Positions 9,639 through 20,751 of a DNA stretch of 64,000 nucleotides are shown piece after piece (position 1 is the stretch's first letter; every line of letters starts with the position of its first letter). Both the position numbers and the translations under genes were made by a program. The stretch comes from Loripinus fragilis (taxonomy: Eukaryota; Mollusca; Bivalvia; Lucinida; Lucinidae). The DNA lies in the NCBI GenBank assembly GCA_964019695.1, contig OZ026525.1, forward strand, positions 84,516,279 to 84,580,278, given 5' to 3'. The notes under the pieces are model-generated. The model saw nothing but the letters and a program-made list of their open reading frames with translations. It had not been told where the DNA came from and made no database searches.

Positions 9639-9963
9639 TTACTGTATCTTATCTCTTATTTAAACCAGAAAGACCCTGTTTAGATGTCATGTGTATGGAA
9701 TGTAAACTTTTACTCATAGACCGTTACCAGACTCTTCACTGCTCGCATACGCATAGCATTGAAGGAAATTATTGATATGATGTAACGTATGACCAACGCT
9801 GTAATGCACACGCTCATTCGGAAAAAATCAGCCTTGGATGCTTTGAAATCAATTATTCTGATCTCAGATATTCAGAATATTTGAATTAATCACTTATTTG
9901 CTACATTTATCATTTATCTTTAATATAAGTCTAATATTTATTTGCGAATTTATTTTTCTTTTC

Positions 9964-10769
9964 ACCGTTTTTTAGTGTTGTATCGATGATCGATTATAAT
10001 CGATGATCAATCGAAAATTTCTTTCGATTCTACTAATCGATTGTGTTTGGTAATAATCGATTATAATCTAAAAGATTCACACCTGACCCTCTTGTATTAA
10101 AGCTACTATTCTAAATTTGCAACATGAAAATGCAAACCATAAATCTAAAGGTTTATAGAATGTGAGGAATAAAGAAATAAACTGTAATTACAGCAACTTT
10201 GAAGTCTCCAGTGCACACCTTAACCTTTTGTATGCTAATGACTCGGAGTGATTAGAGTTTTCACTCTTTGTTAAAGTACGCTTTTAGGAGTGACTCCTAA
10301 AAAGAGGGAAAACTAATGAAATGCTATGGAATGCGACATTTCATCAGGATCTACACCGTTTGCTAAGACATAAAACATCTTTAGAGAAAGAAATATACTT
10401 TTGTTTGGAAAAAATAACCTGTGACCCCTTGATGTATACAATGGACCTTCTCAAGTTTATTGTTTCAAACCAGAACTTGAAGGAAGAATCCATAAGTGCA
10501 TAAAGGGTTGAAATGCCAATAGCTGTTAAATTGAGTTTGCTGTCAGGACCAGTTGTGGTATTTGATACTGTACATAAAATAGAATGAAACTGACACTAAC
10601 ATTTTTTATAAAGATAAGAGTTTCAAGCAGTACAAGGATAGACATTCTATGGGTTTCCCTTTCATATGATAATTTTCGATTAAAATCGATCATCAATCGA
10701 AACCTCCTGACCGATTATTTTCGATGATCGATTATGAAAAATCCAATCAAAAACAACACTACCGTTTTT
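9964..10769. mobile_element. Non-autonomous hAT-like element with 8-9 bp target duplication
   Basis: The direct repeat accgttttt at 9964-9972 and 10761-10769 flanks a 788-bp element. Its ends are TAGTGTTGT at the left and ACAACACT at the right. Both subterminal regions are rich in atcgat/cgattat motifs in inverted arrangement. An 8-bp-class duplication with AGTGTTG ends is typical of hAT elements. No transposase is encoded. It lies in intron 2 of GPATCH3. Confidence 0.7.
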
Positions 10770-11904
10770 CATATTCCATTGTGTAAAGCAAAGGCAGCCA
10801 GCCATATAAAGGTTGCCCCTTCGAGTGTAATCTCGCGGAGATAACGCGGAATGAGACTGTTTGGCGCATGCGCACTAACAATGTGAAAAGAGTCTATTAT
10901 ACATTATATAAACTATTTTACCATGTTTACAAACAGCATGACACCAGATTTAAACTCTCTTGAACACAGTGTAGGGCGGGTGCTGATCCAGTTTGGCTGG
11001 CTACTAAGCTAGTTGATCAGGATACACATTGTTTTAACTACATTGTGTGAGTTTAGTTCATAATTATTATTGAATGTGTATCAAATTCTTTAAACTTGTC
11101 CCAGGACATAAGTATGGAAAAATGTCTAATCTCCTAATTAAAATGGGACTATGTCAAACAAGTGGGGCATGGTAAATCAATCATATGGAAGCAATCATGT
11201 ATGTTTTTTTTAAAAAAAAATAGAAAATGGAGCTGGAAATCAAGAACTTTTTTCTGCATACTTCTATCAGTACTGATATACTAAAACAAAACTGTTTATG
11301 CCCACTAAAAGATATGGAGCAAATTACCATAAAAAAAGGCCCCTATGGCACAATAGTTCATCAAACTCTCTAAAAATATAATTTGATCATAAAACTGTAT
11401 TTGTTATACAAGAATGGGTATCTAAATAAGATATGTGAAATTCAATCCTTGCGATGGCAGTTAGGTAGATCTGAACCTCAGAGAAGTAGACAAAAAATTA
11501 GGTTCCGATCTGTCAACCATTCTGAGGATTGAAGTTTTCTATCTGATCTCAAATATGGGGACAAAAATTCCACTTGTCCGCTCGTAGTTATGAGTGAAAT
11601 CTAGAAAGGATGAGCAATTCTCCCCACAGCTCTCGTCCTATAGGACAAGTGCTTTGGGATGAATTATTCGAGGAAGTTATATTACATATTACTCCCTTAT
11701 GTTCTTTATTGAATAGTCTTTAAAAGAACGGTGAATGTGTTTGCAGGATGAGTGAGAATTGTAAGTCACTTGTCCTGCAAATATTGAAATAATTTTGGTC
11801 ACGCGTGATTACACATTACATATTCTTGTGGGCTCAGGCTATGGAACCTGAATTATATTATTATATGAGTATGTATAAACAATAGTTTTTGTTACTTCTC
11901 AACC
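10770..11904. other. Intron 2 sequence without recognised features
   Basis: AT-rich non-coding DNA with poly-T/poly-A runs near 11205. No splice-bounded coding segment resembling GPATCH3 and no clear transposon termini were seen. Confidence 0.4.
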
Positions 11905-11974
11905 AAAACATATGTTGTGGGTACTCAAAAGAACCATCTCAATGAGACGGTTCTTTTGAGCAGCCAAAACATAT
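11905..11974. repeat. Hairpin MITE, family H, copy 4
   Basis: Palindrome with arms gtactcaaaagaaccatctc and gagacggttcttttgagcag, and an outer aaaacatatgttgtg arm. It sits 85 bp downstream of the exon 2 donor, in intron 2. Confidence 0.85.
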
Positions 11975-12058
11975 CTTAAAACTGATGGGTAAGAAAATAT
12001 TAACAATTTTATGCTAAAAAATTTTGTATATCTAAACCACCTGGGTGATAAACATACC

Positions 12059-12584
12059 TCTTCAGATTCACTGTGTTCACCAATCAGTTTTTCTTCTATT
12101 CTTAAGTCCATGCTCTTTCTCATCTCCTTGTCGATATAGCTGTTCCTTTTTCTCTTTTCTTTGCTGCCAGAATTATTTGAGCTACCAGACTTAGCGCTAC
12201 CAATACTACATGTATCTATATTATCATTCACAACAAATTCCGGAATTTTGTGTCCAGATGCTGTGCAAATATCAATTATCTCTTCATCAATATTTTCAGG
12301 GGACACAACTGTATCACAATTTCCATAATCGTATGGTACATTACCATACCTTTTATTAGTTTTGGTTTTTGGAAAAATTAACCCTAATTTCTTTATGACG
12401 CTTGGTGGCAGTCTGCACTGTTTGATCAAGTCCATGAAATACATGGTCGGTGTGCCTACGTTCCCATTAGGCAAAATATCAGGGGGATGTAATTCAGGCA
12501 ATTTGTGAAGGTCTGTTAGAGTAAAGAGTTCTCTGTCACTGGGGATTCGCTTTTCTTCTGCTCTTGTGGCAAACTGTTGGTTAT
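12059..12584 (-). CDS. GPATCH3: GPATCH3 orthologue, coding exon 2
   Basis: The 526-bp exon encodes FTLTDLHKLPELHPP, GNVGTP, LIKQCRLPP and FPKTKTNKRYGNVPYDY. All are close to the corresponding block of vertebrate GPATCH3. A Ser/Lys-rich low-complexity stretch and an acidic SESEE end follow. The acceptor is TTGTTTTAATTCAG (AG at 12586-12585). The donor is GAAGAG followed by GTATGT (12058-12053). Exon 1 ends one base into a codon and exon 2 completes it as Asp, so the join preserves frame. The conserved frame suggests a functional gene until recently. Confidence 0.93.
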
Positions 12585-12713
12585 CTGAATTAAAACAACA
12601 AATCAAGATTTTTCTACCAATCATAGGTCCAGTTAAGCAGTGTCTAGAAAGACTTTGAGTTTCTTAAATTTTAAGCTTAAAATTGTTATTATTTTCTTAC
12701 CCATTTACTGTTA

Positions 12714-12788
12714 AAAACATGTGTTTTGGGTGCTCAAAAGAACTGTCTCATTGAGGCAGTTCTTTTGAGTACCCACAAAATGTTTTGA
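12714..12788. repeat. Hairpin MITE, family H, copy 5
   Basis: Palindrome gctcaaaagaactgtctca / ttgaggcagttcttttgagt. Relative to the consensus, the arms carry a change that remains pairable as G-U in RNA. It lies in intron 1 of GPATCH3. Confidence 0.82.
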
Positions 12789-13924
12789 TTGTGCAATAAG
12801 ACAATTAGTTTATAATTATGCACTCTTATCTGTAAGCCAAAACAAAATCAGGGTTTTCATACCAACTCAATTTACAGAAATAGTTTATCATGTATATAGT
12901 TTTAGCACATTCATAAGAAAATCTTATCAGTGCATCTTTTAAAACCAGTATTCATGCCTAATATAGTGAAACTCCATTGTATGCTCAATTATTAACTTAC
13001 ATTGTATGCAGATTAATTTAGTTTTCTTAAAAAAATGTTTATCTAAACCTAAGTTCAATCAATTTAACTACTGTATATGTAGCACCATCTTGAATACCCT
13101 GACTTCTATAATTCTTAATTCCCGTTATAATTCTAATTTTCTAACTGGTCCATTTGACTACAGAATGATATGTGCAAAATGTAGGCTGAACCAGGTTAAT
13201 GCTGCACGTTTGATCAGGTTTATCTGTCAGAATATCTAGGATAAATACTGTATTACGATTGTCATCTCAATTAACAATAATAGCATTATATATGACACTC
13301 CTCCTAATTCTTTATTCTGTTAACCTGTGCACAGCATTCCAGTTATAAGTTTTACATGTATCTACAAGCCGAGTGGAAAAAAGTATGGATCTGGATCAGA
13401 TGGCTTCATTATAAGCCAGCTTATCTGGATTTACAGTGTTTCCAAAAAAGAATAAATGAAGGTTCAGCAGGACAAGGGTTATGGTTAACATTTGCTTGGG
13501 TTTTCACTATTAAACAATTCAGTGTTATATATACCTAGCTGGAATGAAGAATGAGCATATAGGAATCTAGGACCCTGGCACATCCCAGTGCTAACAAAAT
13601 GAATTAATACATTCTTGAAATCTGAGAAAATTCTTCACACCTATTTCTAAGTGTTATTTGTCTGGGAAAACATCAGCTGCCAAAGTAAAGCTATACAAGT
13701 GATCTATACACACTTAAAAACAAAAGAATCTGGGTTGCTCCCCATCAGTAGCTTAATTAGGTTGATTCAAACAGATTAAGGACCACATATCGTATGTCAT
13801 AACTTATTTTTCATTTCTCATTGTTTTTTATGAATATAACATTATTCACTTTGCCTTGAAATGTTTTAAGGTTTAAAACACCAAATTGAATTTTATGAAA
13901 TAAATAAACTTCGCCCGTTCTTAC
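12789..13924. other. Remainder of GPATCH3 intron 1
   Basis: Non-coding AT-rich sequence between exon 2 and the exon 1 donor (GTAAGA at 13924-13919). Short ORFs at 13006 and 13356 lack any protein signature. Confidence 0.45.
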
Positions 13925-14268
13925 CAGCATACACAGGATCTCGAATCTTAGATATGAAACAAATCTGACGCATGATATCGCCTTTCTTATCAACCCAATG
14001 CCTCCTTTGATACATTTTAGTAAGTTTGTGTAACTGTTTCACTTTCATTTTTACCACACAACAAGTTGAACGTTTTTTCTGCGTTTCTGTGTTGTCTGTC
14101 ACCTCAATGTTTTGATTGTTTTCACTCTGGATTTGCTCTGGTCTATGGCGAAAATGAAAACATTCGAAGCCATTTCCTTCTATAAATTGAGAGAAATAGT
14201 TTCTAAGGTCAGCAGAGTGATATTCAAAGGGTATATTGTTTATAATCGCGTAACAATGTGCCAGAACT
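13925..14268 (-). CDS. GPATCH3: GPATCH3 orthologue, exon 1, 5' end cut by transposon array
   Basis: The exon encodes the RRM-like N-terminal region: IINNIP, SADLRNYFSQF, FECFHFRHRPE, STCCVV and MYQRRHWVDKKG. Each block aligns with the start of vertebrate GPATCH3 (for example SAHLRSYFSQF and CFHYRHRPE in human, from memory). The donor is GCTG followed by GTAAGA at 13925/13924. The coding sequence stops at 14268, exactly where the tandem transposon array begins, eight codons before the IINNIP strand. The native start codon is therefore missing here. A plausible one lies on the far side of the array, at 40845. The left end of the array provides an alternative in-frame ATG at 14309-14307, adding 13 transposon-encoded codons. 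Whether this allele is expressed cannot be read from the sequence. Confidence 0.92.
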
Positions 14269-14309
14269 GGCACGAGACCGCAATTATTTCTACTATATAA
14301 TTTAATCAT
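14269..14309 (-). other. Transposon-derived in-frame start for truncated GPATCH3 exon 1
   Basis: On the minus strand the terminal 41 bases of the array read ATG plus 12 further codons in frame with GPATCH3 exon 1, giving MIKLYSRNNCGLV and then a codon split with the host. No stop intervenes. It would allow an N-terminally altered protein if transcription starts within the array. Confidence 0.5.
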
Positions 14310-14724
14310 TCCTTACAACACCTACATTTTAACATGACGAACCTGGCTTTCTGCTATAGCTTGTCCCCAATTCTGCATGGCCTGACAATCACTCCAATGG
14401 GTGTTTAGATAGGGGAAGTTCGGCTCGTTTGTTTACAATCGGAATGTAAACAAACCCTCTTTGACTCAGCAGCTCTCTAGGGTCATTTCGGCAATATTTT
14501 ACCCAGGGTGTGCAGAGGCCCCAATCTATCCAGAATGAACAGCTACAGGGACAGAAGCAACACTCTCTAGAAGCTTAATCATTGGTCAGCCCAGACAAGC
14601 CCAAGAACAAGGATGCTCACATCAACTGGCAGATTTACAGCCCATTGAAAAGGGAACTATCTTGTGTGGAATTATATCCGTTTTCTATTCAACCAATCAA
14701 GGGAAATAATTGTGGTCTGATTCC
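14269..14724 (+). repeat. Module A, copy 1 (456 bp, TIR-bounded)
   Basis: It begins GGCACGAGACC and ends GGTCTGATTCC, with a 22-bp imperfect inverted repeat. Inside is a perfect 9-bp dyad, TTTGTTTAC / GTAAACAAA (14428-14436, 14446-14454), which also contains forkhead-like GTAAACA motifs. It has no coding capacity and acts as the left terminus of the array. Confidence 0.8.
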
Positions 14725-15388
14725 TATCAGCCCCTCATTTTACCCCATATTGAGAAAAGGAACCTATCTACCATCAACAGCATATTCAATGAGTATGTGA
14801 TAGTAATATTAGAACAATAGAATGAGATCACTTAATGTGACAGCCATTTAATCACATGCACCATATTTGTGAAAAAAGAGCCTCCCGAGAAGACATTTTT
14901 TTCTGGTCGAATCATCAGTTTTTTTGCAATAACTTTCTTATTTCTTAAAATTTTGGAATGAAATAAAAAATGTCAGAGTCTCTGAAGTGCCCTCTCTCAA
15001 CATGATCCAAAATTGATGAAAAAAATATCCGCCCAGCAGGTCTAGGGCATTTTAAAATTAAATTTCAATATTTTTAAAAAAATTTAAACTTTAAATTCAA
15101 ATTTTAAAAATAAAAATGAAAATTTAAACAACTAAATTTTAGTCTAAATTATTTCTATAACAATGCTAAAGAAGATAGGAGCCCTTTCAGCTTCTGTGTA
15201 TATGATGCTGAAGAATGCAAAGCAGTCAAACGCGGTATGTGTCAATAAAGTGTCAACGGAATACACACCACCACCTGGACGACATGTGCATATGCTAATC
15301 CGTGTCATCAAAAGTGGCAAGGTCACTATAAATATGATGCCATTCACTATTTAGAATACCCCAAAATCTGACATTTTGTAAAAATGGG

Positions 15389-15422
15389 TATAAATAGCAC
15401 AAGATTTTTTTTCTTTTCATTC
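15389..15422 (+). promoter_or_regulatory. TATA/Inr core promoter of transposase, unit 1
   Basis: TATAAATA at 15389-15396 lies 30 bp upstream of the A of a TCATTC initiator (15417-15422). The transposase ATG is 18 bases further on. The spacing is canonical for RNA polymerase II core promoters. Confidence 0.65.
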
Positions 15423-15436
15423 TATTAGTAATAAAT

Positions 15437-17467
15437 ATGAAAGGCGACAAGAAGAAATCACATAAGTTCAAAAAGGGCAATGTGCCCTGGAACAAGGGCA
15501 TATCCACTCATTGTGCTGACTCTAATGAGGCTTGTGTAGACTCCAGTGATGTTTCAGACCCACCTAGCACTACGATAAAGGCTAACAGAACAGTAAGAAT
15601 GACAGAGGAAGAGTATTACCTGGTAACCAACAAATCAAGAGATGGTACTTCAAGAACCATGCCAGACTGTGAGGGATCAACTAGCTCAACTGGCTCTACT
15701 AGACTTCTTCGACCAGCACGAACGCCTTCATCTGACCTGAAAACAGACAGAAAAGCTCAAGACACTGATGGAATGAGACTTGTTGATAATGACAAAATGG
15801 TAGAATCATGGAATACAGCATACAGGCTCCATAGGCAGGAGAGCTCACAGTGTGATATGCCGCACATGGTAATAGCAAATGAGAGGAAGTGGGGCGTCTG
15901 TTGGAGATTGACTCTAAGGTGTGTTAACTGTGAATTTCACACTCCTGAATTCAAACTGTACAGAGAGATCATTAGCAATAAGCCAGGACCTAACCCAGGA
16001 GCACCTAATATTGGCCTTGGTATTGGCCTGCAAGACACACCCTTGGGAAACAAAGGTGCCCGTCTACTCATGTCAAATATGGATATGCCACCTCCAGCTA
16101 GAAGTAGTATGCAGAGGACATCAAAGATAGTATCAAAGACTGTGAAAGATCTCAATGACAGGGACATGGCTCAAAAGGTTGAAATGCTCAAGGACATTAA
16201 TATTAAGCGTGGCCACGAGGCATCAGAAATAAACATTGCCATGGATGGACGGTATAACTCAGTTACTATTGCGAGCCGCAAGAAGCCCGGACAGAATGCA
16301 TCTCAAGCGATCGGGGTTGCATGTGAAACTATGACGGACAAAAAGTTTGTGATTCAGGCCAGCTTCAAAAATAAGTTGTGTTGGACTGGAAATTGGCTCA
16401 AAGGAAAAGGAATTGATGTGCAGTGTCCCGGTGGACATCCAGAGTGTACAGCTAATATGTCCGTGTTTCAACCTTTCTCAGAGTATGACATGGGACATGA
16501 TATAGGCAGTCAGCTTGCGCTTCAAGGAATGCTTATAAAGTATGCAACAACAGATGGAGACTCGAGATCGGCCGAAGGTATAGATCATGCGATGAAGTCT
16601 TTTCACCCTATGTGGAATGTACAGCGCTTGGCCGACCCAACTCATTTGGGTCAGTCTCAGTTTAGAAAGTGTAACCAGGCAGATTTCAGTCAAGAGATGT
16701 TTCCCGGAAGGACACGTGAACAACGCAAAGAGCAGCAGAAAGTGTTAAGTCAGGATATTAAAGCAAGGTGTAGCCTTATTTTAAAGGAACTTATGATGGA
16801 CTTTGCAGGAGACATGAATTCATTACGAAGAATCTTACCAAAGGTTTTGGAATCAACGCTGGCTTGTTATGATGGGGACTGTTCTAGATGTTCCAGCCAT
16901 TCCGTTGTCTGTAATGGTGGTGTCACTAACAACTGGTGGACTCGTTCTATGTTCTTAGCTTCTAATAGGCTCTTTAACCTGAACATGAATGAAAATGATA
17001 AACAGTTACTCCTTGAAATACTGAAGAAGAAATTGAGTGTAGCTGCAGTTGAGCAAATGAAACTATATACTGATACCCAGAAATGTGAAGCAGTCAATCG
17101 AGCTTTAAGTGTTTCCCTGCCGAAAAATGTCAATTTTTCTGCAACGATGGAAGGGAGAGCTTCATCAGCAATTCACAGGATTAATAATGATCCAGGAACA
17201 TCTTCAATTAAGAAATGTGAAAGTGCGGGTATTGAGCTGTCAACACGGGCGAAGAGAGCTTTGCGATCATTTGATGTTGAGGCAGAATATTCCAGAGATT
17301 ATGCTACGCGATCAGAAGTTGTTAAACATAAACTCATTCAACACAGTAACAAAATTCAAGAACATTCGGAATATAAGCGTGTAACTAAAACCAAATCAGA
17401 CTATAGAAAAGGACAGCTAGATGCATCTCCATCAACTAGCGGACTAAAAAATGATCATACTTACTGA
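15437..17467 (+). CDS. Mutator-like DDE transposase, unit 1
   Basis: The 676-residue protein is intronless and intact. The N-terminus is basic (KGDKKKSHKFKKG, NVPWNKG), probably for nuclear import or DNA contact. A Cys/His cluster follows (CWRLTLRCVNCEFH, about 154-167). Next comes the conserved NIGLGIGLQDT / NKGARLL segment, then an RNase H-like catalytic core with DGRYNS (D270), TTDGDSRS (D373) and KCEAVNRA (E551), a plausible DDE triad. Between the last two acids are ADPTHLGQ and a Cys-rich CSRCSSHSVVC insert. The end EGRASSAIHRINNDPG and a basic tail close the protein. This order matches the 'Mutator-like transposase' domain family (PF20700 as I recall it) of invertebrate genomes. It should cut and join element ends in the nucleus. 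The start is fixed by the TATA/Inr pair just upstream. No partner gene is recognised in the unit. Confidence 0.82.
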   Translation: MKGDKKKSHKFKKGNVPWNKGISTHCADSNEACVDSSDVSDPPSTTIKANRTVRMTEEEYYLVTNKSRDGTSRTMPDCEGSTSSTGSTRLLRPARTPSSDLKTDRKAQDTDGMRLVDNDKMVESWNTAYRLHRQESSQCDMPHMVIANERKWGVCWRLTLRCVNCEFHTPEFKLYREIISNKPGPNPGAPNIGLGIGLQDTPLGNKGARLLMSNMDMPPPARSSMQRTSKIVSKTVKDLNDRDMAQKVEMLKDINIKRGHEASEINIAMDGRYNSVTIASRKKPGQNASQAIGVACETMTDKKFVIQASFKNKLCWTGNWLKGKGIDVQCPGGHPECTANMSVFQPFSEYDMGHDIGSQLALQGMLIKYATTDGDSRSAEGIDHAMKSFHPMWNVQRLADPTHLGQSQFRKCNQADFSQEMFPGRTREQRKEQQKVLSQDIKARCSLILKELMMDFAGDMNSLRRILPKVLESTLACYDGDCSRCSSHSVVCNGGVTNNWWTRSMFLASNRLFNLNMNENDKQLLLEILKKKLSVAAVEQMKLYTDTQKCEAVNRALSVSLPKNVNFSATMEGRASSAIHRINNDPGTSSIKKCESAGIELSTRAKRALRSFDVEAEYSRDYATRSEVVKHKLIQHSNKIQEHSEYKRVTKTKSDYRKGQLDASPSTSGLKNDHTY

Positions 17468-19583
17468 AAAGGTCTGGAGATTGTAGCTCTTAGAAATGTC
17501 TTCTGTGTAGGCTGTCAGTACTGTCTGTGATGCATTGCAGTCAGATCACTCCCGTTGTCTCCAATTCCTAAAATTTAAATATGTAACTTGACAATCTAAC
17601 CTGTATTTATAGTAAAGCATATTGCACAATCTTACATGTGTACTAAAAAAAAAAAGGAAAAAAAAATCTTGTTGTTGTCAGTTGTCAGTTACTGACATTT
17701 GTCAGTTACTGATATTGCAATTTTGACCTTCTTAGCAAATAGTGCAGACCCAGATCAAAGTGCCCTTTAAGAGCACTCTGATATGGGTCTACACTCATAA
17801 GCAGAAGATACAAATCAATACAAGCTAACATGGTGCGGATATAATCACAATCGGTTTAGATTCAGATCAGACAGTTCTGAGAGGAAAAGTTTGATCAGAG
17901 TCCAGACTGCTTGTGAACCACACTTGAAGTTTGAGGCCGCACAGATGATACCGTATAAATCCTAGATATTAACAGGCATGAGCAAGTAGTGTCAACCAAG
18001 ATCAGACAACCTGCATAGGAATATTCTGGTCTGGGCTTACAAAACTTGACCTCATCAAATTTAAAAAAAAAAATCATTTTTAAAAGACTTAAGAAAAAGT
18101 TTGCAGGGTAACTGAGAAGTCCCAATATTTATGGTAAATTCGGTATCCAAACCATTTGAACATGACGACAAATAAACATGTCTTCGAGGTTTGACTCCTG
18201 GACTCTCTCATCAACAATGGAATCTTCCATCACACATCATTACTGCACTAAAAAACCCCACCTTAACTGGAGTTTGAAACAAAACTGGTGTTACCATATC
18301 TATCCTAAATTGCCAGCTTATGTAATGTCAACCCAGATCAAACTGCTCATGGAGGTCTGGTCAGGGTTTACACTAGTTGTCATTCCAATGCTACATTTAA
18401 CCTTGTCGGATTTGTAAAGGGGCATGTTCAAATTTTACGATGCGTTTGGTCACTGGGGGAGATGAGCTGGACTGATGTTTAGGGTAGATACGGTAGACAC
18501 CATATTTGAGCCTTGTGACAAAAAATATATAATTATATGCCCAGAAAATGCCACAATCACAGACAACAGACCAACCAATGGCACCTAGAGGAAGAGATAC
18601 TTAAAGTAAACATTTGTTGTGGGTACTCATTGGAAGCATCACAATATGAGACCCTTCAGAGTCTCATTGAAATGTCTCCAATGTCAGCACCCGGCATATG
18701 TTTTTTTGCAACATTATTCAGAAAGCTGTCATGTTGTACATCAAATTAAAGAAAATGAAGAGAAGAAAACTTGCCCCCACCCCCACCCCCACCCCACTTA
18801 CACCAAAAAAGACCTTACACTTACATTGCCAGACACCAAGAAAATCAACGTTTTCCAAAACCAATCGAAGTGAATTTGAAGAACAGATTACCAACATGTG
18901 AGCACAAATTAAGCCATTTTGAGCCTACTATTTACCTAAAATCAAAACTTCAAATACAAAACACAATCACGAAACTCCCCATGTCCACTACAACAGCAAC
19001 GGTTCACACATTTTTGCCGTGCATTATTCACTGCATGGGGCTCGGCACTAAGATGCTCGCCGCGAACGCACAGCTTGTTATGGCAAAGGTGGCTTATATC
19101 TTGGCCAGTAATGTCCATATTCTGGTTGAAAACCATAAAACTTAGCCGATGTGCTGTGGTGCATCGCCACAGGCCAGATATCGGACATTTATATTTTACG
19201 GCCCCTTAACCATTTTTTTGAGGTTTCCGAGGCCACAAGAGACACTCTCCATTTGGGGCCGGGACGCATTCTGTTTCAAAAAGACACTTATATTTTTCAA
19301 AAAATCCCTCCATTTATGACTTTTAGAAACTCAGATGGAGTAAGAATACATTTGACAACTGCAAAATGACATCATTCTGACAGGCACTAATTCTCGACAC
19401 TATCAAGGCCCTAGAAATCTAAATTTTAACAAAATATTCCAAATTTTTTGCTGATTTTATCTTGAAAGGCTTGAAACTTATCTAATTTCTTATCTCTGGA
19501 CCAACTGTCAGCTCATTCTGGACACAAACATCTCAAAAATTGGAAAATAAAAAATGAATCTACCACACACTAACATCAGAACA
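17468..19583 (+). other. Non-coding 3' part of module B, unit 1
   Basis: It holds an A-rich run (17644-17669), gtcagttactga repeats (about 17685-17715), a 22-bp-arm hairpin (17742-17793) starting GTGCAGACCCAGATC, and an (CCCCCA)n run near 18774-18796. A segment at about 18609-18710 recalls the family H MITE (aacatttgttgtgggtactca). The small ORFs here have no protein signature. The same content recurs in each unit. Confidence 0.6.
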
Positions 19584-20039
19584 GGCACGAGACCGCAATT
19601 ATTTCTACTATATAATTTAATCATTCCTTACAACACCTACATTTTAACATGACGAACCTGGCTTTCTGCTATAGCTTGTCCCCAATTCTGCATGGCCTGA
19701 CAATCACTCCAATGGGTGTTTAGATAGGGGAAGTTCGGCTCGTTTGTTTACAATCGGAATGTAAACAAACCCTCTTTGACTCAGCAGCTCTCTAGGGTCA
19801 TTTCGGCAATATTTTACCCAGGGTGTGCAGAGGCCCCAATCTATCCAGAATGAACAGCTACAGGGACAGAAGCAACACTCTCTAGAAGCTTAATCATTGG
19901 TCAGCCCAGACAAGCCCAAGAACAAGGATGCTCACATCAACTGGCAGATTTACAGCCCATTGAAAAGGGAACTATCTTGTGTGGAATTATATCCGTTTTC
20001 TATTCAACCAATCAAGGGAAATAATTGTGGTCTGATTCC
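19584..20039 (+). repeat. Module A, copy 2
   Basis: Same 456-bp TIR-bounded module as at 14269. It is preceded by the end of module B (catcagaaca) and followed by tatcagcccctc. Confidence 0.8.
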
Positions 20040-20703
20040 TATCAGCCCCTCATTTTACCCCATATTGAGAAAAGGAACCTATCTACCATCAACAGCATAT
20101 TCAATGAGTATGTGATAGTAATATTAGAACAATAGAATGAGATCACTTAATGTGACAGCCATTTAATCACATGCACCATATTTGTGAAAAAAGAGCCTCC
20201 CGAGAAGACATTTTTTTCTGGTCGAATCATCAGTTTTTTTGCAATAACTTTCTTATTTCTTAAAATTTTGGAATGAAATAAAAAATGTCAGAGTCTCTGA
20301 AGTGCCCTCTCTCAACATGATCCAAAATTGATGAAAAAAATATCCGCCCAGCAGGTCTAGGGCATTTTAAAATTAAATTTCAATATTTTTAAAAAAATTT
20401 AAACTTTAAATTCAAATTTTAAAAATAAAAATGAAAATTTAAACAACTAAATTTTAGTCTAAATTATTTCTATAACAATGCTAAAGAAGATAGGAGCCCT
20501 TTCAGCTTCTGTGTATATGATGCTGAAGAATGCAAAGCAGTCAAACGCGGTATGTGTCAATAAAGTGTCAACGGAATACACACCACCACCTGGACGACAT
20601 GTGCATATGCTAATCCGTGTCATCAAAAGTGGCAAGGTCACTATAAATATGATGCCATTCACTATTTAGAATACCCCAAAATCTGACATTTTGTAAAAAT
20701 GGG

Positions 20704-20737
20704 TATAAATAGCACAAGATTTTTTTTCTTTTCATTC
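20704..20737 (+). promoter_or_regulatory. TATA/Inr core promoter of transposase, unit 2
   Basis: Same TATAAATA and TCATTC pair and spacing as in unit 1. Confidence 0.65.
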
Positions 20738-20751
20738 TATTAGTAATAAAT

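Noticed and set aside
18771..19145. 124-codon ORF with a poly-Pro start in each array unit
   Set aside because: It is driven by a (CCCCCA)n simple repeat, has no domain and overlaps other frames. More likely a 3' non-coding part of the transposon.
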